From Stutzerimonas decontaminans (GTDB taxonomy: Bacteria > Pseudomonadota > Gammaproteobacteria > Pseudomonadales > Pseudomonadaceae), in contig NZ_CP007509.1 of assembly GCF_000661915.1 (NCBI RefSeq), forward strand, positions 1,178,001 through 1,242,000: a DNA stretch of 64,000 nucleotides. The letters are read 5' to 3'. Of the stretch, positions 26,155 to 33,548 are shown piece by piece; position 1 is the stretch's first letter, and every line of letters begins with the position of its first letter. The notes under the pieces were generated by a model. The model had not been told where the DNA came from, did not search any database, and saw nothing but the letters and a program-made list of their open reading frames with translations. Position numbers and translations under genes: made by a program.

Positions 26155-26178
26155 GCGCCTCACACAGGGTTGGCCCGA

Positions 26179-27039
26179 TCAGTTGGCCCGGGAGCGGCGC
26201 GAGGCAGGCACCAGCATCGGTACCGGCTTTTCACCGTCCTCGGCGTTCTCCCCACCCTTTTCTCCGAAATGCGCGTTGTAGGTGGCGATCACCTCGCCGG
26301 CGATGGACACGGCGATCTCCACCGGCAGCTTGCCCTTCACCTCGGCGATGCCCATGGGGCAGCGCATGCGCTGCACGGTCTCCGGCTGGAAGCCGCGGTC
26401 CCGCAGACGGTGTTCGAACCTGGCGCGTTTGCTCTTCGAGCCGATCAGCCCGTAGTAGGTGAAATCGTTGCGCGAAAGGATCGCGGCGGTCAGTTCCAGG
26501 TCGAGCTGATGATTGTGGGTCATGACGATGAAGTAGCTGCCGGCGGGCATGTTATCCACTTCCTCGACCACATCGTCGTTGACCACCTTTTCCACGCCGC
26601 GCGGAATCTCGGCGGGAAATTCGTTATCGCGCGAATCGATCCAGCGCACCTTGCACGGCAGGCTGGCCAGCAGCGGCACCAGCGCGCGCCCGACATGCCC
26701 GGCACCGAACACGGCGATATGCGCCTGCGGCTGCCCCATGGGCTCGAACAGCAGCACCGTAGCGCCACCGCAGCACTGGCCGAGGCTGGCGCCGAGGGAG
26801 AAGCGCTCGAGGCGGGTGTCACGGCTGCGCTTTTCCAGCATTTCACGGGCGATCTGCTGGGCCTTGTACTCCAGGTGGCCGCCGCCGATGGTGTCGTACA
26901 GGCGCTCACGGCTGACCACCATCTTCGAGCCGGCATTGCGCGGCGTGGAGCCGCGCTCCTCGATGATGGTCACCAGCACGCAGGGTTCGCCTTGTTGTTG
27001 CAGGTCGGCGAGTGCTTCGATCCAGGCCGTGTTGCTCAT
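26179..27039 (-). CDS. xdhC: Xanthine dehydrogenase accessory protein XdhC
   Basis: Binds and sulfurates the molybdenum cofactor and delivers it to XdhB; it is not part of the mature enzyme. The 286-aa protein has the N-terminal XdhC segment (VTIIEERGSTPRNAGSKMVV) with CGGATVLLFEP, followed by a Rossmann-like domain starting HIAVFGAGHVGRALVPLL. The ATG at 27039 gives MSNTAWIEALADLQQ. It is the third gene of xdhA-xdhB-xdhC. Confidence 0.95.
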   Translation of the reverse strand: MSNTAWIEALADLQQQGEPCVLVTIIEERGSTPRNAGSKMVVSRERLYDTIGGGHLEYKAQQIAREMLEKRSRDTRLERFSLGASLGQCCGGATVLLFEPMGQPQAHIAVFGAGHVGRALVPLLASLPCKVRWIDSRDNEFPAEIPRGVEKVVNDDVVEEVDNMPAGSYFIVMTHNHQLDLELTAAILSRNDFTYYGLIGSKSKRARFEHRLRDRGFQPETVQRMRCPMGIAEVKGKLPVEIAVSIAGEVIATYNAHFGEKGGENAEDGEKPVPMLVPASRRSRAN

Positions 27040-27058
27040 GGTTCTGTCCTTCGTATGG

Positions 27059-27135
27059 CCCGGTGGCGAGTGCAAAGCGTCGCCACCGGGACGTTCGTGT
27101 TGCGCCAACGGTGGACAAGCACAGCGTTGTCCACC
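27059..27135. repeat. Two hairpins in the xdhB-xdhC gap, the second REP-like
   Basis: The first has perfect 11-bp arms (27059-27069 and 27080-27090) with a 10-nt loop. The second (27110-27118 and 27127-27135, GGTGGACAA / TTGTCCACC) matches the GTGG-stem REP family of this genome. Both would form within the xdh transcript. Confidence 0.65.
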
Positions 27136-27140
27136 CTGCG

Positions 27141-29537
27141 TCAGGCCGGGGTGGTCTCCGTTGTCGCAGACTTGCTCGCCGCCTGCTTCAACCTGCGCAT
27201 CTGTTCCACGCCCCAGAGCACGCGCTCGGGGGTTGCCGGGGCATCGATCTGCGGCTGCGCCCGGTAGTCGGCCAGGCTGGCGACGGCATCCTTGATCGCG
27301 CACCAGACCGAGATGCCGAGCATGAATGGCGGCTCGCCCACGGCCTTGGAGTGGAACACGGTGTCTTCGGGGTTCTTGCGGTTCTCCACCAGCTTGACCC
27401 GCAGATCCAGCGGCATGTCCGCTACCGCCGGGATCTTGTAGCTGGCCGGGCCGTTGGTCATCAGCTTGCCCTTGTCGTTCCAGACCAGCTCTTCCATGGT
27501 CAGCCAGCCCAGACCCTGGACGAAGCCGCCTTCGACCTGTCCGATATCGATGGCCGGGTTCAGCGAGGCGCCGACGTCATGCAGGATGTCGCTGCGCAGC
27601 ATCTTGTATTCGCCGGTCAGGGTATCGACGATCACTTCCGAACAGGCCGCGCCGTAGGCGAAGTAGTAGAACGGCCGTCCGCGCGCCTGGCTGCGGTCGT
27701 AGTAGATCTTCGGAGTGCGGTAAAAACCGGTGGACGACAGTGAGACCTGGCCGAAATAGGCCTGCTGGATCAGCTCATCGAAGCTGATGTACTGGTCGCG
27801 CAGGCGCACCTGGCCGTTCTTGAACTCGATGTCTTCCTCGAAGATCTGCCACTTGCGCGCGGCGAACTCCACCAGCCGTTGCTTGATGGTCTGCGCCGCA
27901 TTCTGCGCCGCCTTGCCGTTGAGGTCGGCACCGCTGGAGGCTGCCGTCGGCGAGGTGTTGGGCACCTTGTCGGTGTTGGTGGCTGTGATCTGGATGCGCT
28001 CGATATCCACCTGGAACACCTCGGCCACCACCTGCGCAACCTTGGTATTGAGGCCCTGGCCCATCTCGGTGCCACCGTGGTTCAGGTGGATGCTGCCGTC
28101 GGTGTAGACGTGCACCAGCGCGCCGGCCTGGTTGAGGAAGCTGGCGGTGAAGCTGATACCGAACTTCACCGGCGTGAGCGCCAGGCCTTTCTTCAGGATC
28201 GGGTTCGCGGCATTGAACGCGCGGATTTCCTCGCGGCGGCGTGCGTACTCGCTACTAGCCTCAAGCTCGGCGGTCATCTCCTCGAGCATGTTGTGCTCGA
28301 CGGTCTGGTAGTAGTGGGTGACGTTGCGCTCGGTCTTGCCGTAGTAGTTGCGCTTGCGCACGTCGAGCGGGTCCCTGCCCAGTTCGCGCGCCACGGCGTC
28401 CATGATCTCCTCGATGGCCACCATGCCCTGCGGGCCGCCGAAGCCGCGGTAGGCGGTGTTCGACGCCAGGTTGGTCTTGCAGCGATGGCCGTTGATGGTG
28501 GCGTCGCCCAGGTAGTAGGCGTTGTCGGAGTGGAACATGGCGCGGTCGACGATGGAGCCGGAGAGGTCCGGCGAGTAGCCACAGTTGCCGGCCAGGTCGA
28601 TCTCGATACCGTGCAGCAGGCCGTCATCGTCGAAGCCGACGTCGTATTCGACATAGAACGGGTGGCGTTTGCCGGTCATGGTCATGTCTTCCATGCGCGG
28701 CAGGCGCATCTTGGTCGGCCGGCCGGTGAGGTGCGCGATCACCGCGCACAGGCACGCAGGTCCCGCGGCCTGCGTTTCCTTGCCGCCGAAGCCGCCGCCC
28801 ATGCGACGCATGTCGATGACGATCTTGTTCATCGAGACGCCGAGCACTTCGGCGACCAGCTTCTGCACCTCGGTGGGGTTCTGCGTCGAGGTGTAGACGA
28901 TCATGCCGCCGTCTTCGGTGGGCATCACCGAGGACACCTGGGTTTCCAAATAGAAGTGCTCCTGCCCGCCGATGTGCAGCGAGCCCTGCAGCCGACGCGG
29001 CGCGCTGGCCAGGGCCGTCGCCGAGTCACCACGCTGGTGGGTGTGGCTGTCGAGCACGAAGTGCTTCTTGTGCAGCGCATCGACCACATCGAGCACTGGC
29101 TCCAGGTCTTCGTATTCGATGATCGCGGCCATGGCCGCCTTGCGTGCGGTTTCCAGACTGTCGGCGGCGACGGCGATCACCGGCTGGCCGATGTACTCGA
29201 CCTTGCCGTCGGCGAGCAGTGGATCGCCGGGCAATACGGCGCCGATATCCAACTGGCCCGGCACGTCCTTCGCCGTGATGGCGATGGCCACGCCCGGAAT
29301 CTGGTAGCAGGGTGCGGTGTCGATGCGGACGATGCGGGCGTGGGCGCGCTCGCTCATGCGCGCATAGATATGCAGCTGGTTGGGGAACTCCAGGCGGTCG
29401 TCGACGTATACCGCCTCGCCGGAGACGTGCTTGGGCGCGCTGTCGTGCTTGACGCTGCGACCGACCCCGGTGACCAGGTCCTGGGTGAACAGCGCCGCGA
29501 TTTCTTCCTGAGTGCGGGTGGTTACGTGGTTAGACAT
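27141..29537 (-). CDS. xdhB: Xanthine dehydrogenase, molybdenum-binding large subunit
   Basis: Catalytic subunit that hydroxylates hypoxanthine and xanthine to urate at the molybdopterin centre. The 798-aa length is typical. Visible motifs: GGGFGGKETQ, NTAYRGFGGPQGM, TEMGQGLNTK, SSGADLNGKAAQNA and the C-terminal KAVGEPPFMLG with the active-site Glu. Its start overlaps the xdhA stop by 8 bp. Confidence 0.97.
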   Translation of the reverse strand: MSNHVTTRTQEEIAALFTQDLVTGVGRSVKHDSAPKHVSGEAVYVDDRLEFPNQLHIYARMSERAHARIVRIDTAPCYQIPGVAIAITAKDVPGQLDIGAVLPGDPLLADGKVEYIGQPVIAVAADSLETARKAAMAAIIEYEDLEPVLDVVDALHKKHFVLDSHTHQRGDSATALASAPRRLQGSLHIGGQEHFYLETQVSSVMPTEDGGMIVYTSTQNPTEVQKLVAEVLGVSMNKIVIDMRRMGGGFGGKETQAAGPACLCAVIAHLTGRPTKMRLPRMEDMTMTGKRHPFYVEYDVGFDDDGLLHGIEIDLAGNCGYSPDLSGSIVDRAMFHSDNAYYLGDATINGHRCKTNLASNTAYRGFGGPQGMVAIEEIMDAVARELGRDPLDVRKRNYYGKTERNVTHYYQTVEHNMLEEMTAELEASSEYARRREEIRAFNAANPILKKGLALTPVKFGISFTASFLNQAGALVHVYTDGSIHLNHGGTEMGQGLNTKVAQVVAEVFQVDIERIQITATNTDKVPNTSPTAASSGADLNGKAAQNAAQTIKQRLVEFAARKWQIFEEDIEFKNGQVRLRDQYISFDELIQQAYFGQVSLSSTGFYRTPKIYYDRSQARGRPFYYFAYGAACSEVIVDTLTGEYKMLRSDILHDVGASLNPAIDIGQVEGGFVQGLGWLTMEELVWNDKGKLMTNGPASYKIPAVADMPLDLRVKLVENRKNPEDTVFHSKAVGEPPFMLGISVWCAIKDAVASLADYRAQPQIDAPATPERVLWGVEQMRRLKQAASKSATTETTPA

Positions 29538-30978
29538 AAGCGGTCACCCTCGTCTCGGTCTTCGGTGCATGTTGTTCGAGAAAGCATTTGCGCAGCAGGT
29601 TCTGTGCGACCAGCAGGCGATATTCGCGGCTGGCGCGGAAGTCGGTCAGCGGCGTGAAGTCCTCGGCCAGTGCATCGCAGGCCGCCTCCACGGTTTGCTG
29701 GTTCCACGGCGCGCCGTTCAGCGTCGCCTCGCAGGCCGCGGCACGCTTGGGGATCGCCGCCATGCCGCCGAAGGCAACGCGGGCATCGGCGACCACACCG
29801 TCGGTGATCTGCAGGTCAAACGCGGCGCAGACAGCGGAGATGTCGTCGTCCAGACGCTTGGAAACCTTGTAGGCGCGGAACAGGCGATCCGGTGTGGCGC
29901 GCGGTACGATGATCTTCTCGATGAACTCGCCAGGCTGGCGCGCGGTGACCTTGTAGTCGATGAAGTAATCCTCGAGCGGCAGGGTGCGGCTGCTGGCGCC
30001 CTTGCGCAGGACAACTTCGGCACCCAGGGCGATCAGCAGCGGCGGCGAGTCGCCGATCGGCGAGGCGTTGCCGATGTTGCCACCCAGCGTGCCCTGGTTG
30101 CGGATCTGCAGCGACGCGAAGCGCTGCAGCAGCTCGCCGAAATCCGGGTACTCGGCGGCCAGCGCGGCGTAGCAGTCGGTCAGCGGTGCGGCTGCACCGA
30201 TCTCGATGCTGCTGTCCGTTACCTCGACCTTTTTCATCTCGGCGATATGGCCGACGTAGATCATTACCGGCAGTTCGCGGTGGAACTGGGTCACTTCCAG
30301 GGCCAAGTCAGTGCCGCCGGCCAGCAGCCGTGCGTCCGGGTTGGCGCTGTAGATGTCGGCCAGATCGTCCACCGTCAGCGGGGAGAGGCAGCGCTTGTCG
30401 CCGCTGTTCAGCTCGGCGGTCGCACGCGGCTCGATGGCTTTCAGCTGGGCAATGGTTTCCGCTTCGCGGGCGTCGAACTGGTCCGGCTGCTTACCGCAGC
30501 AGGCCTGTTCGGCGGCTTCAAGAATGGGGCGGTAGCCGGTGCAGCGGCAGAGGTTGCCGGCCAGCGCTTCGTGAGTCTGGTGCGGGTCGTATTCGGTCAC
30601 CGCGCCGGCATTCTTCTGCAGGGCGAACAGGCTCATGACGAATCCCGGGGTGCAGAAGCCGCACTGTGAGCCGTGGCAGTCGACCATGGCCTGCTGGACG
30701 CTATGCAGCCGGCCCTGGTCCTTGAGGTCTTCGACGCTGATCAGCTGCTTGCCGTGCAGCGCGGAGACGAAGGTCAGGCAGGAGTTGAGGGTGCGATAGC
30801 GCAGGCGGTCATCCACCAGCTCGCCGACCACCACGGTACAGGCGCCACAGTCACCGGAGGCGCAGCCCTCCTTGGTTCCGGTCTTGCCACGATGCTCGCG
30901 CAGGTACTGCAGCACCGTGGTGTTGGGATCGAGTGCGCGCTCGCTGCGCAATTCTCGATTGAGAAGAAACTGGATCAA
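29530..30978 (-). CDS. xdhA: Xanthine dehydrogenase small subunit (2Fe-2S and FAD)
   Basis: Carries electrons from the molybdenum subunit to NAD+. The 482-aa protein has a plant-type 2Fe-2S cluster (Cys39, 44, 47, 67), a second cluster domain (Cys106, 109, 144, 146 in CGFC and CRC), and a FAD-binding domain from about residue 195 with GTLGGNIGNASPIGD. It is first in xdhA-xdhB-xdhC, and two RutR-like palindromes lie in its promoter. Confidence 0.97.
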   Translation of the reverse strand: MIQFLLNRELRSERALDPNTTVLQYLREHRGKTGTKEGCASGDCGACTVVVGELVDDRLRYRTLNSCLTFVSALHGKQLISVEDLKDQGRLHSVQQAMVDCHGSQCGFCTPGFVMSLFALQKNAGAVTEYDPHQTHEALAGNLCRCTGYRPILEAAEQACCGKQPDQFDAREAETIAQLKAIEPRATAELNSGDKRCLSPLTVDDLADIYSANPDARLLAGGTDLALEVTQFHRELPVMIYVGHIAEMKKVEVTDSSIEIGAAAPLTDCYAALAAEYPDFGELLQRFASLQIRNQGTLGGNIGNASPIGDSPPLLIALGAEVVLRKGASSRTLPLEDYFIDYKVTARQPGEFIEKIIVPRATPDRLFRAYKVSKRLDDDISAVCAAFDLQITDGVVADARVAFGGMAAIPKRAAACEATLNGAPWNQQTVEAACDALAEDFTPLTDFRASREYRLLVAQNLLRKCFLEQHAPKTETRVTAYV

Positions 30979-31011
30979 GGCGATGCCTCCGCTGTTGTTG
31001 TTCTGACGCGC

Positions 31012-31063
31012 AAGCTAGCGCTATCTGACTTTTCGGTCAACTAATTCCTGACTCAAAAGTCAA
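31012..31063 (-). promoter_or_regulatory. xdhA promoter with two tandem RutR-like palindromes
   Basis: CTGACTTTTCGGTCAA (31025-31040) and CTGACTCAAAAGTCAA (31048-31063) share the pattern CTGAC-N6-GTCAA and start 23 bp apart. On the minus strand TTGACC (31035-31040) and TAGCTT (31012-31017), 17 bp apart, fit a -35/-10 pair, with the first operator overlapping the -35. This suggests simple repression by exclusion of RNA polymerase. Confidence 0.65.
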
Positions 31064-31139
31064 TGCGGCAGACGCGCGCAGATAGGGCGAGGCGTATCGA
31101 TGCGCTCGCCCATGTTTTCATACTGCAATTAAAGCCCGC

Positions 31140-32114
31140 TCAGGCCGTTTCGGCCTCGCCCTGCCGTCGGTAGGCGTAGGTCTCGGCGAAGCGCGAGAGC
31201 ATGTAGCGGCTGCACGTCGTGCTCGGGTATTTCGGTGGGTTGTCTTCGCTGTAGCAGCCGGGCAGGCAGGCGATCTCGGTGTCCGGGTGCGGCTCGGCGA
31301 AGAAGGGCATCGAATAGCGATCCACGCCCAGCGGGCTGATCACGCGATGGGGCGTCGACTTGTAACGGTCGTTGCTCCAGCGCGCCATCATGTCGCCGAT
31401 GTTGACCACGTAGGTGCCTTCGATCGGCGGCGCGTCGATCCACTCGCCTTTGACGTTTTGCACCTGCAGGCCGCCGGCCTGGTCCTGATAGAGCAGGGTG
31501 ACGCAGCCGTAGTCAGTGTGCGCGCCGGCACCCTGTTGCTCGGCGCTGGTGGCGGTCTGCCGGGGCGGGTAGTGGATCATGCGGAACACGCTGATGGGCT
31601 CGACGAAGCGCTTGTCGAAGAAGTCCCGCTCGATGCCCAAGGCCAGCGCAATCGCACGCAGCAGGGTGCAGGCGAGATCCTGCATGTCGCGGTAGTGGCC
31701 TTCCATCAGCTCGGTCCAGCCTTCCAGCTGTGCCGGGTGTCGGTTGGGCCCGCGCAGCGGTTTGCCGGCCAGCACTTCCGGGTGGTCGGTAGGCATATGG
31801 AAACCCATGTCGAAGGTTTCCTTGAGATCGCACGGCTGGCTCGGGTCCAGTTGCTCGGTGGCGACGGCACCGTAGCCGCGGTGATGCTGGCTCTTGGTGA
31901 TGTCGATCTCAAGCTTCTGTTCGGCCGGCAGTGCGAAGAAACGGCGGGCATGTTCGGTCAGCGTAGCGATGCGCTCGGCGCTGATCGGATGACCCTTGAT
32001 ATAGAAGAAGCCCCACTCGCGGCAGGCGCGGTCGATCGCCTCGGCAACGGCCAAGTGGCCCTTTTCGTCGGCGTCGTAGAGGGGGGAAATGTCGATGATG
32101 GGCAGTGTATTCAT
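31140..32114 (-). CDS. 2-oxoglutarate/Fe(II)-dependent oxygenase of the isopenicillin N synthase-like family
   Basis: A 324-aa cytosolic oxygenase. The N-terminal DIOX_N region begins LPIIDISPLY. The core double-stranded beta-helix has iron ligands His199 and Asp201 (HTDYG) and His256 (PHRVIS), and the 2-oxoglutarate-binding Arg266 and Ser268 (RYS). The substrate is unknown. It sits between the BMP binding protein and xdhA on the same strand, inside a purine catabolic block, so a purine or purine-derived substrate is an inference. It is not related by eye to the TauD-type xanthine dioxygenase XanA of fungi. Confidence 0.88.
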   Translation of the reverse strand: MNTLPIIDISPLYDADEKGHLAVAEAIDRACREWGFFYIKGHPISAERIATLTEHARRFFALPAEQKLEIDITKSQHHRGYGAVATEQLDPSQPCDLKETFDMGFHMPTDHPEVLAGKPLRGPNRHPAQLEGWTELMEGHYRDMQDLACTLLRAIALALGIERDFFDKRFVEPISVFRMIHYPPRQTATSAEQQGAGAHTDYGCVTLLYQDQAGGLQVQNVKGEWIDAPPIEGTYVVNIGDMMARWSNDRYKSTPHRVISPLGVDRYSMPFFAEPHPDTEIACLPGCYSEDNPPKYPSTTCSRYMLSRFAETYAYRRQGEAETA

Positions 32115-32223
32115 GGCTGACTCCGGTACGGCGCCGCCGGTCTTCTCGTACCGGCGGCTTTCGAGGGCAATGCCCCCTGCGTGCGGTTCGCCAGGTGGCG
32201 GGACGGCACGCAGACTCCGCAGT

Positions 32224-32244
32224 GCGCCGGCACCAGGCCGGCGC
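32224..32244 (-). repeat. GC-rich hairpin just after the BMP gene
   Basis: Seven-bp arms GCGCCGG / CCGGCGC (32224-32230 and 32238-32244) with a second stem (32133-32141 and 32150-32158) further on. There is no U-run. Such hairpins after a substrate-binding-protein gene commonly protect its mRNA and lower expression of the next gene. Confidence 0.5.
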
Positions 32245-32253
32245 GGGTGACGC

Positions 32254-33345
32254 TTACTTCGGCATTTCGGCCTTGACGCCTTCGACGTAGTAATTCATCG
32301 AGGCGAGGTCTTTGATGCTGGCGGTTTCGCCCTCGGCGATGCGCACTTCGCCAGCCTGGTCCTTGATCGGGCCGGTGAACGGATGGAACTCGCCGCTCTT
32401 GATGCTGGCGATGATCGCTTCGGCTTCGGTCTTCACATCGGCCGGCACCAGATCGCTGATCGGCAGGCTGATGCTCTCCTGGGCCAGACCGCCCCAGAAG
32501 TCCTCGGATTTCCAGGTGCCGGCCATCACGGCTTCGGCCGACTTGGTGTAGTGCGGGCCCCAGTCGTTGACGATGGAGGTCAGCACGGCCTTGGGCCCGA
32601 AGTGCTGCATGTCCGAGGCGTAACCGACCGAGTAGATGCCACGACGCTCGGCGGCCTGGATCGGCGCCGGGCTGTCGGTGTGCTGGAAGATCACGTCGAC
32701 GCCCTGGTCGATCAGCGCGTTGGCGGCATCGGCTTCCTTGCCCGGATCGAACCAGGTGTTGACCCACACCACTTTGATCTCGGTGCCGGGGTTGTACTTG
32801 TCCAGCGCCAGCTGGATGGAGTTGATGTCGCGGATCACTTCCGGAATCGGGAAGGAGGCGATGTAGCCGACCTTCTTGGTCTTGGTCATCTTCGCCGCGA
32901 GGAAACCGCCGACGTAGCGGCCCTCATAGGAACGGGTCAGGTAGGTGCCGACGTTCTTCGCCTGCTTGTAACCGGTGGCGTGCTCGAAGGTGACCTTGGG
33001 AAACTGCTTGGCGACCTTCAGCGTGGGGTTCATGTAGCCGAAGGAGGTGGTGAAGATCAGGTCGTAGTCGCTCTTGGCCATGTTGCGGATGACCCGCTCG
33101 GCATCGGCGCCTTCCGGCACGTTCTCGACGAAGCTGGTCTTTACCTTGTCGCCGAGCTTCTCTTCCATGTACTTGCGGCCCTGCTCGTGCTGGTAGGTCC
33201 AGCCGTGGTCGCCGATCGGGCCGATATAGACGAAGCCGACTTTCAACGGATCGGCAGCCGACGCCGCTGCGGTCGTCAGTGCGGCGCTGAAGCCGATCGC
33301 TGCGGCGAGTGTGCGCAGCAGGGTTTTCCGTGAGTTGTTCTGCAT
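32254..33345 (-). CDS. BMP-family ABC transporter substrate-binding protein (nucleoside/purine type)
   Basis: A 363-aa periplasmic binding protein of the basic membrane protein (BMP/PnrA-like) family with a signal peptide (residues 1 to about 31, cleavage near ASAAD). Landmarks: KVGFVYIGPIGDHGWTYQHE, FATTSFGYMN-like (FTTSFGYMNPTL), YEGRYVGGFLAAKM and DVIFQHTDSPAPIQAA. Nucleosides or purines are typical ligands. The usual ATPase and two permease genes are absent on both sides, so it is an orphan here. A RutR-like site lies in its promoter. The start at 33345 has AGGAG about 11 bp upstream. Confidence 0.9.
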   Translation of the reverse strand: MQNNSRKTLLRTLAAAIGFSAALTTAAASAADPLKVGFVYIGPIGDHGWTYQHEQGRKYMEEKLGDKVKTSFVENVPEGADAERVIRNMAKSDYDLIFTTSFGYMNPTLKVAKQFPKVTFEHATGYKQAKNVGTYLTRSYEGRYVGGFLAAKMTKTKKVGYIASFPIPEVIRDINSIQLALDKYNPGTEIKVVWVNTWFDPGKEADAANALIDQGVDVIFQHTDSPAPIQAAERRGIYSVGYASDMQHFGPKAVLTSIVNDWGPHYTKSAEAVMAGTWKSEDFWGGLAQESISLPISDLVPADVKTEAEAIIASIKSGEFHPFTGPIKDQAGEVRIAEGETASIKDLASMNYYVEGVKAEMPK

Positions 33346-33390
33346 GGCGGGTGACGCTCCTGTTTGTCTAGCTACAGAGCCTGTGTTGGC

Positions 33391-33427
33391 TGATAGCTGG
33401 TTAGCAAAAAGCTGACCAACTGGACAG
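33391..33427 (-). promoter_or_regulatory. BMP gene promoter with RutR-like palindrome
   Basis: CTGACCAACTGGACAG (33412-33427) matches the remembered RutR consensus TTGACCA-N2-TGGTCAA at 13 of 16 positions. On the minus strand TTGGTC (33414-33419) and CTATCA (33391-33396), 17 bp apart, fit -35/-10, with the -35 inside the operator as at xdhA. Confidence 0.55.
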
Positions 33428-33548
33428 ATACCTTGGTTGTGCCGGATTGCGGCCGCTTCGACTCGACGCCGGCGCCCGAGCGAGGCTTGCGCTGGTGCGC
33501 CAGTAATCCACGCCGCCCAGCTTTGGTGCAAGCCTCGATCATGATTGC

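Noticed and set aside
27879..29657. 592-codon plus-strand open frame opposite xdhB
   Set aside because: It lies fully antisense to a clear xdhB, has low-complexity His/Arg/Val-rich sequence with no domain, and results from high GC content.
31140..32114. Calling the oxygenase a xanthine dioxygenase (XanA)
   Set aside because: XanA is a TauD-type enzyme; this protein has the isopenicillin N synthase-like layout (HTD...H with RxS), so only a family-level call is justified.
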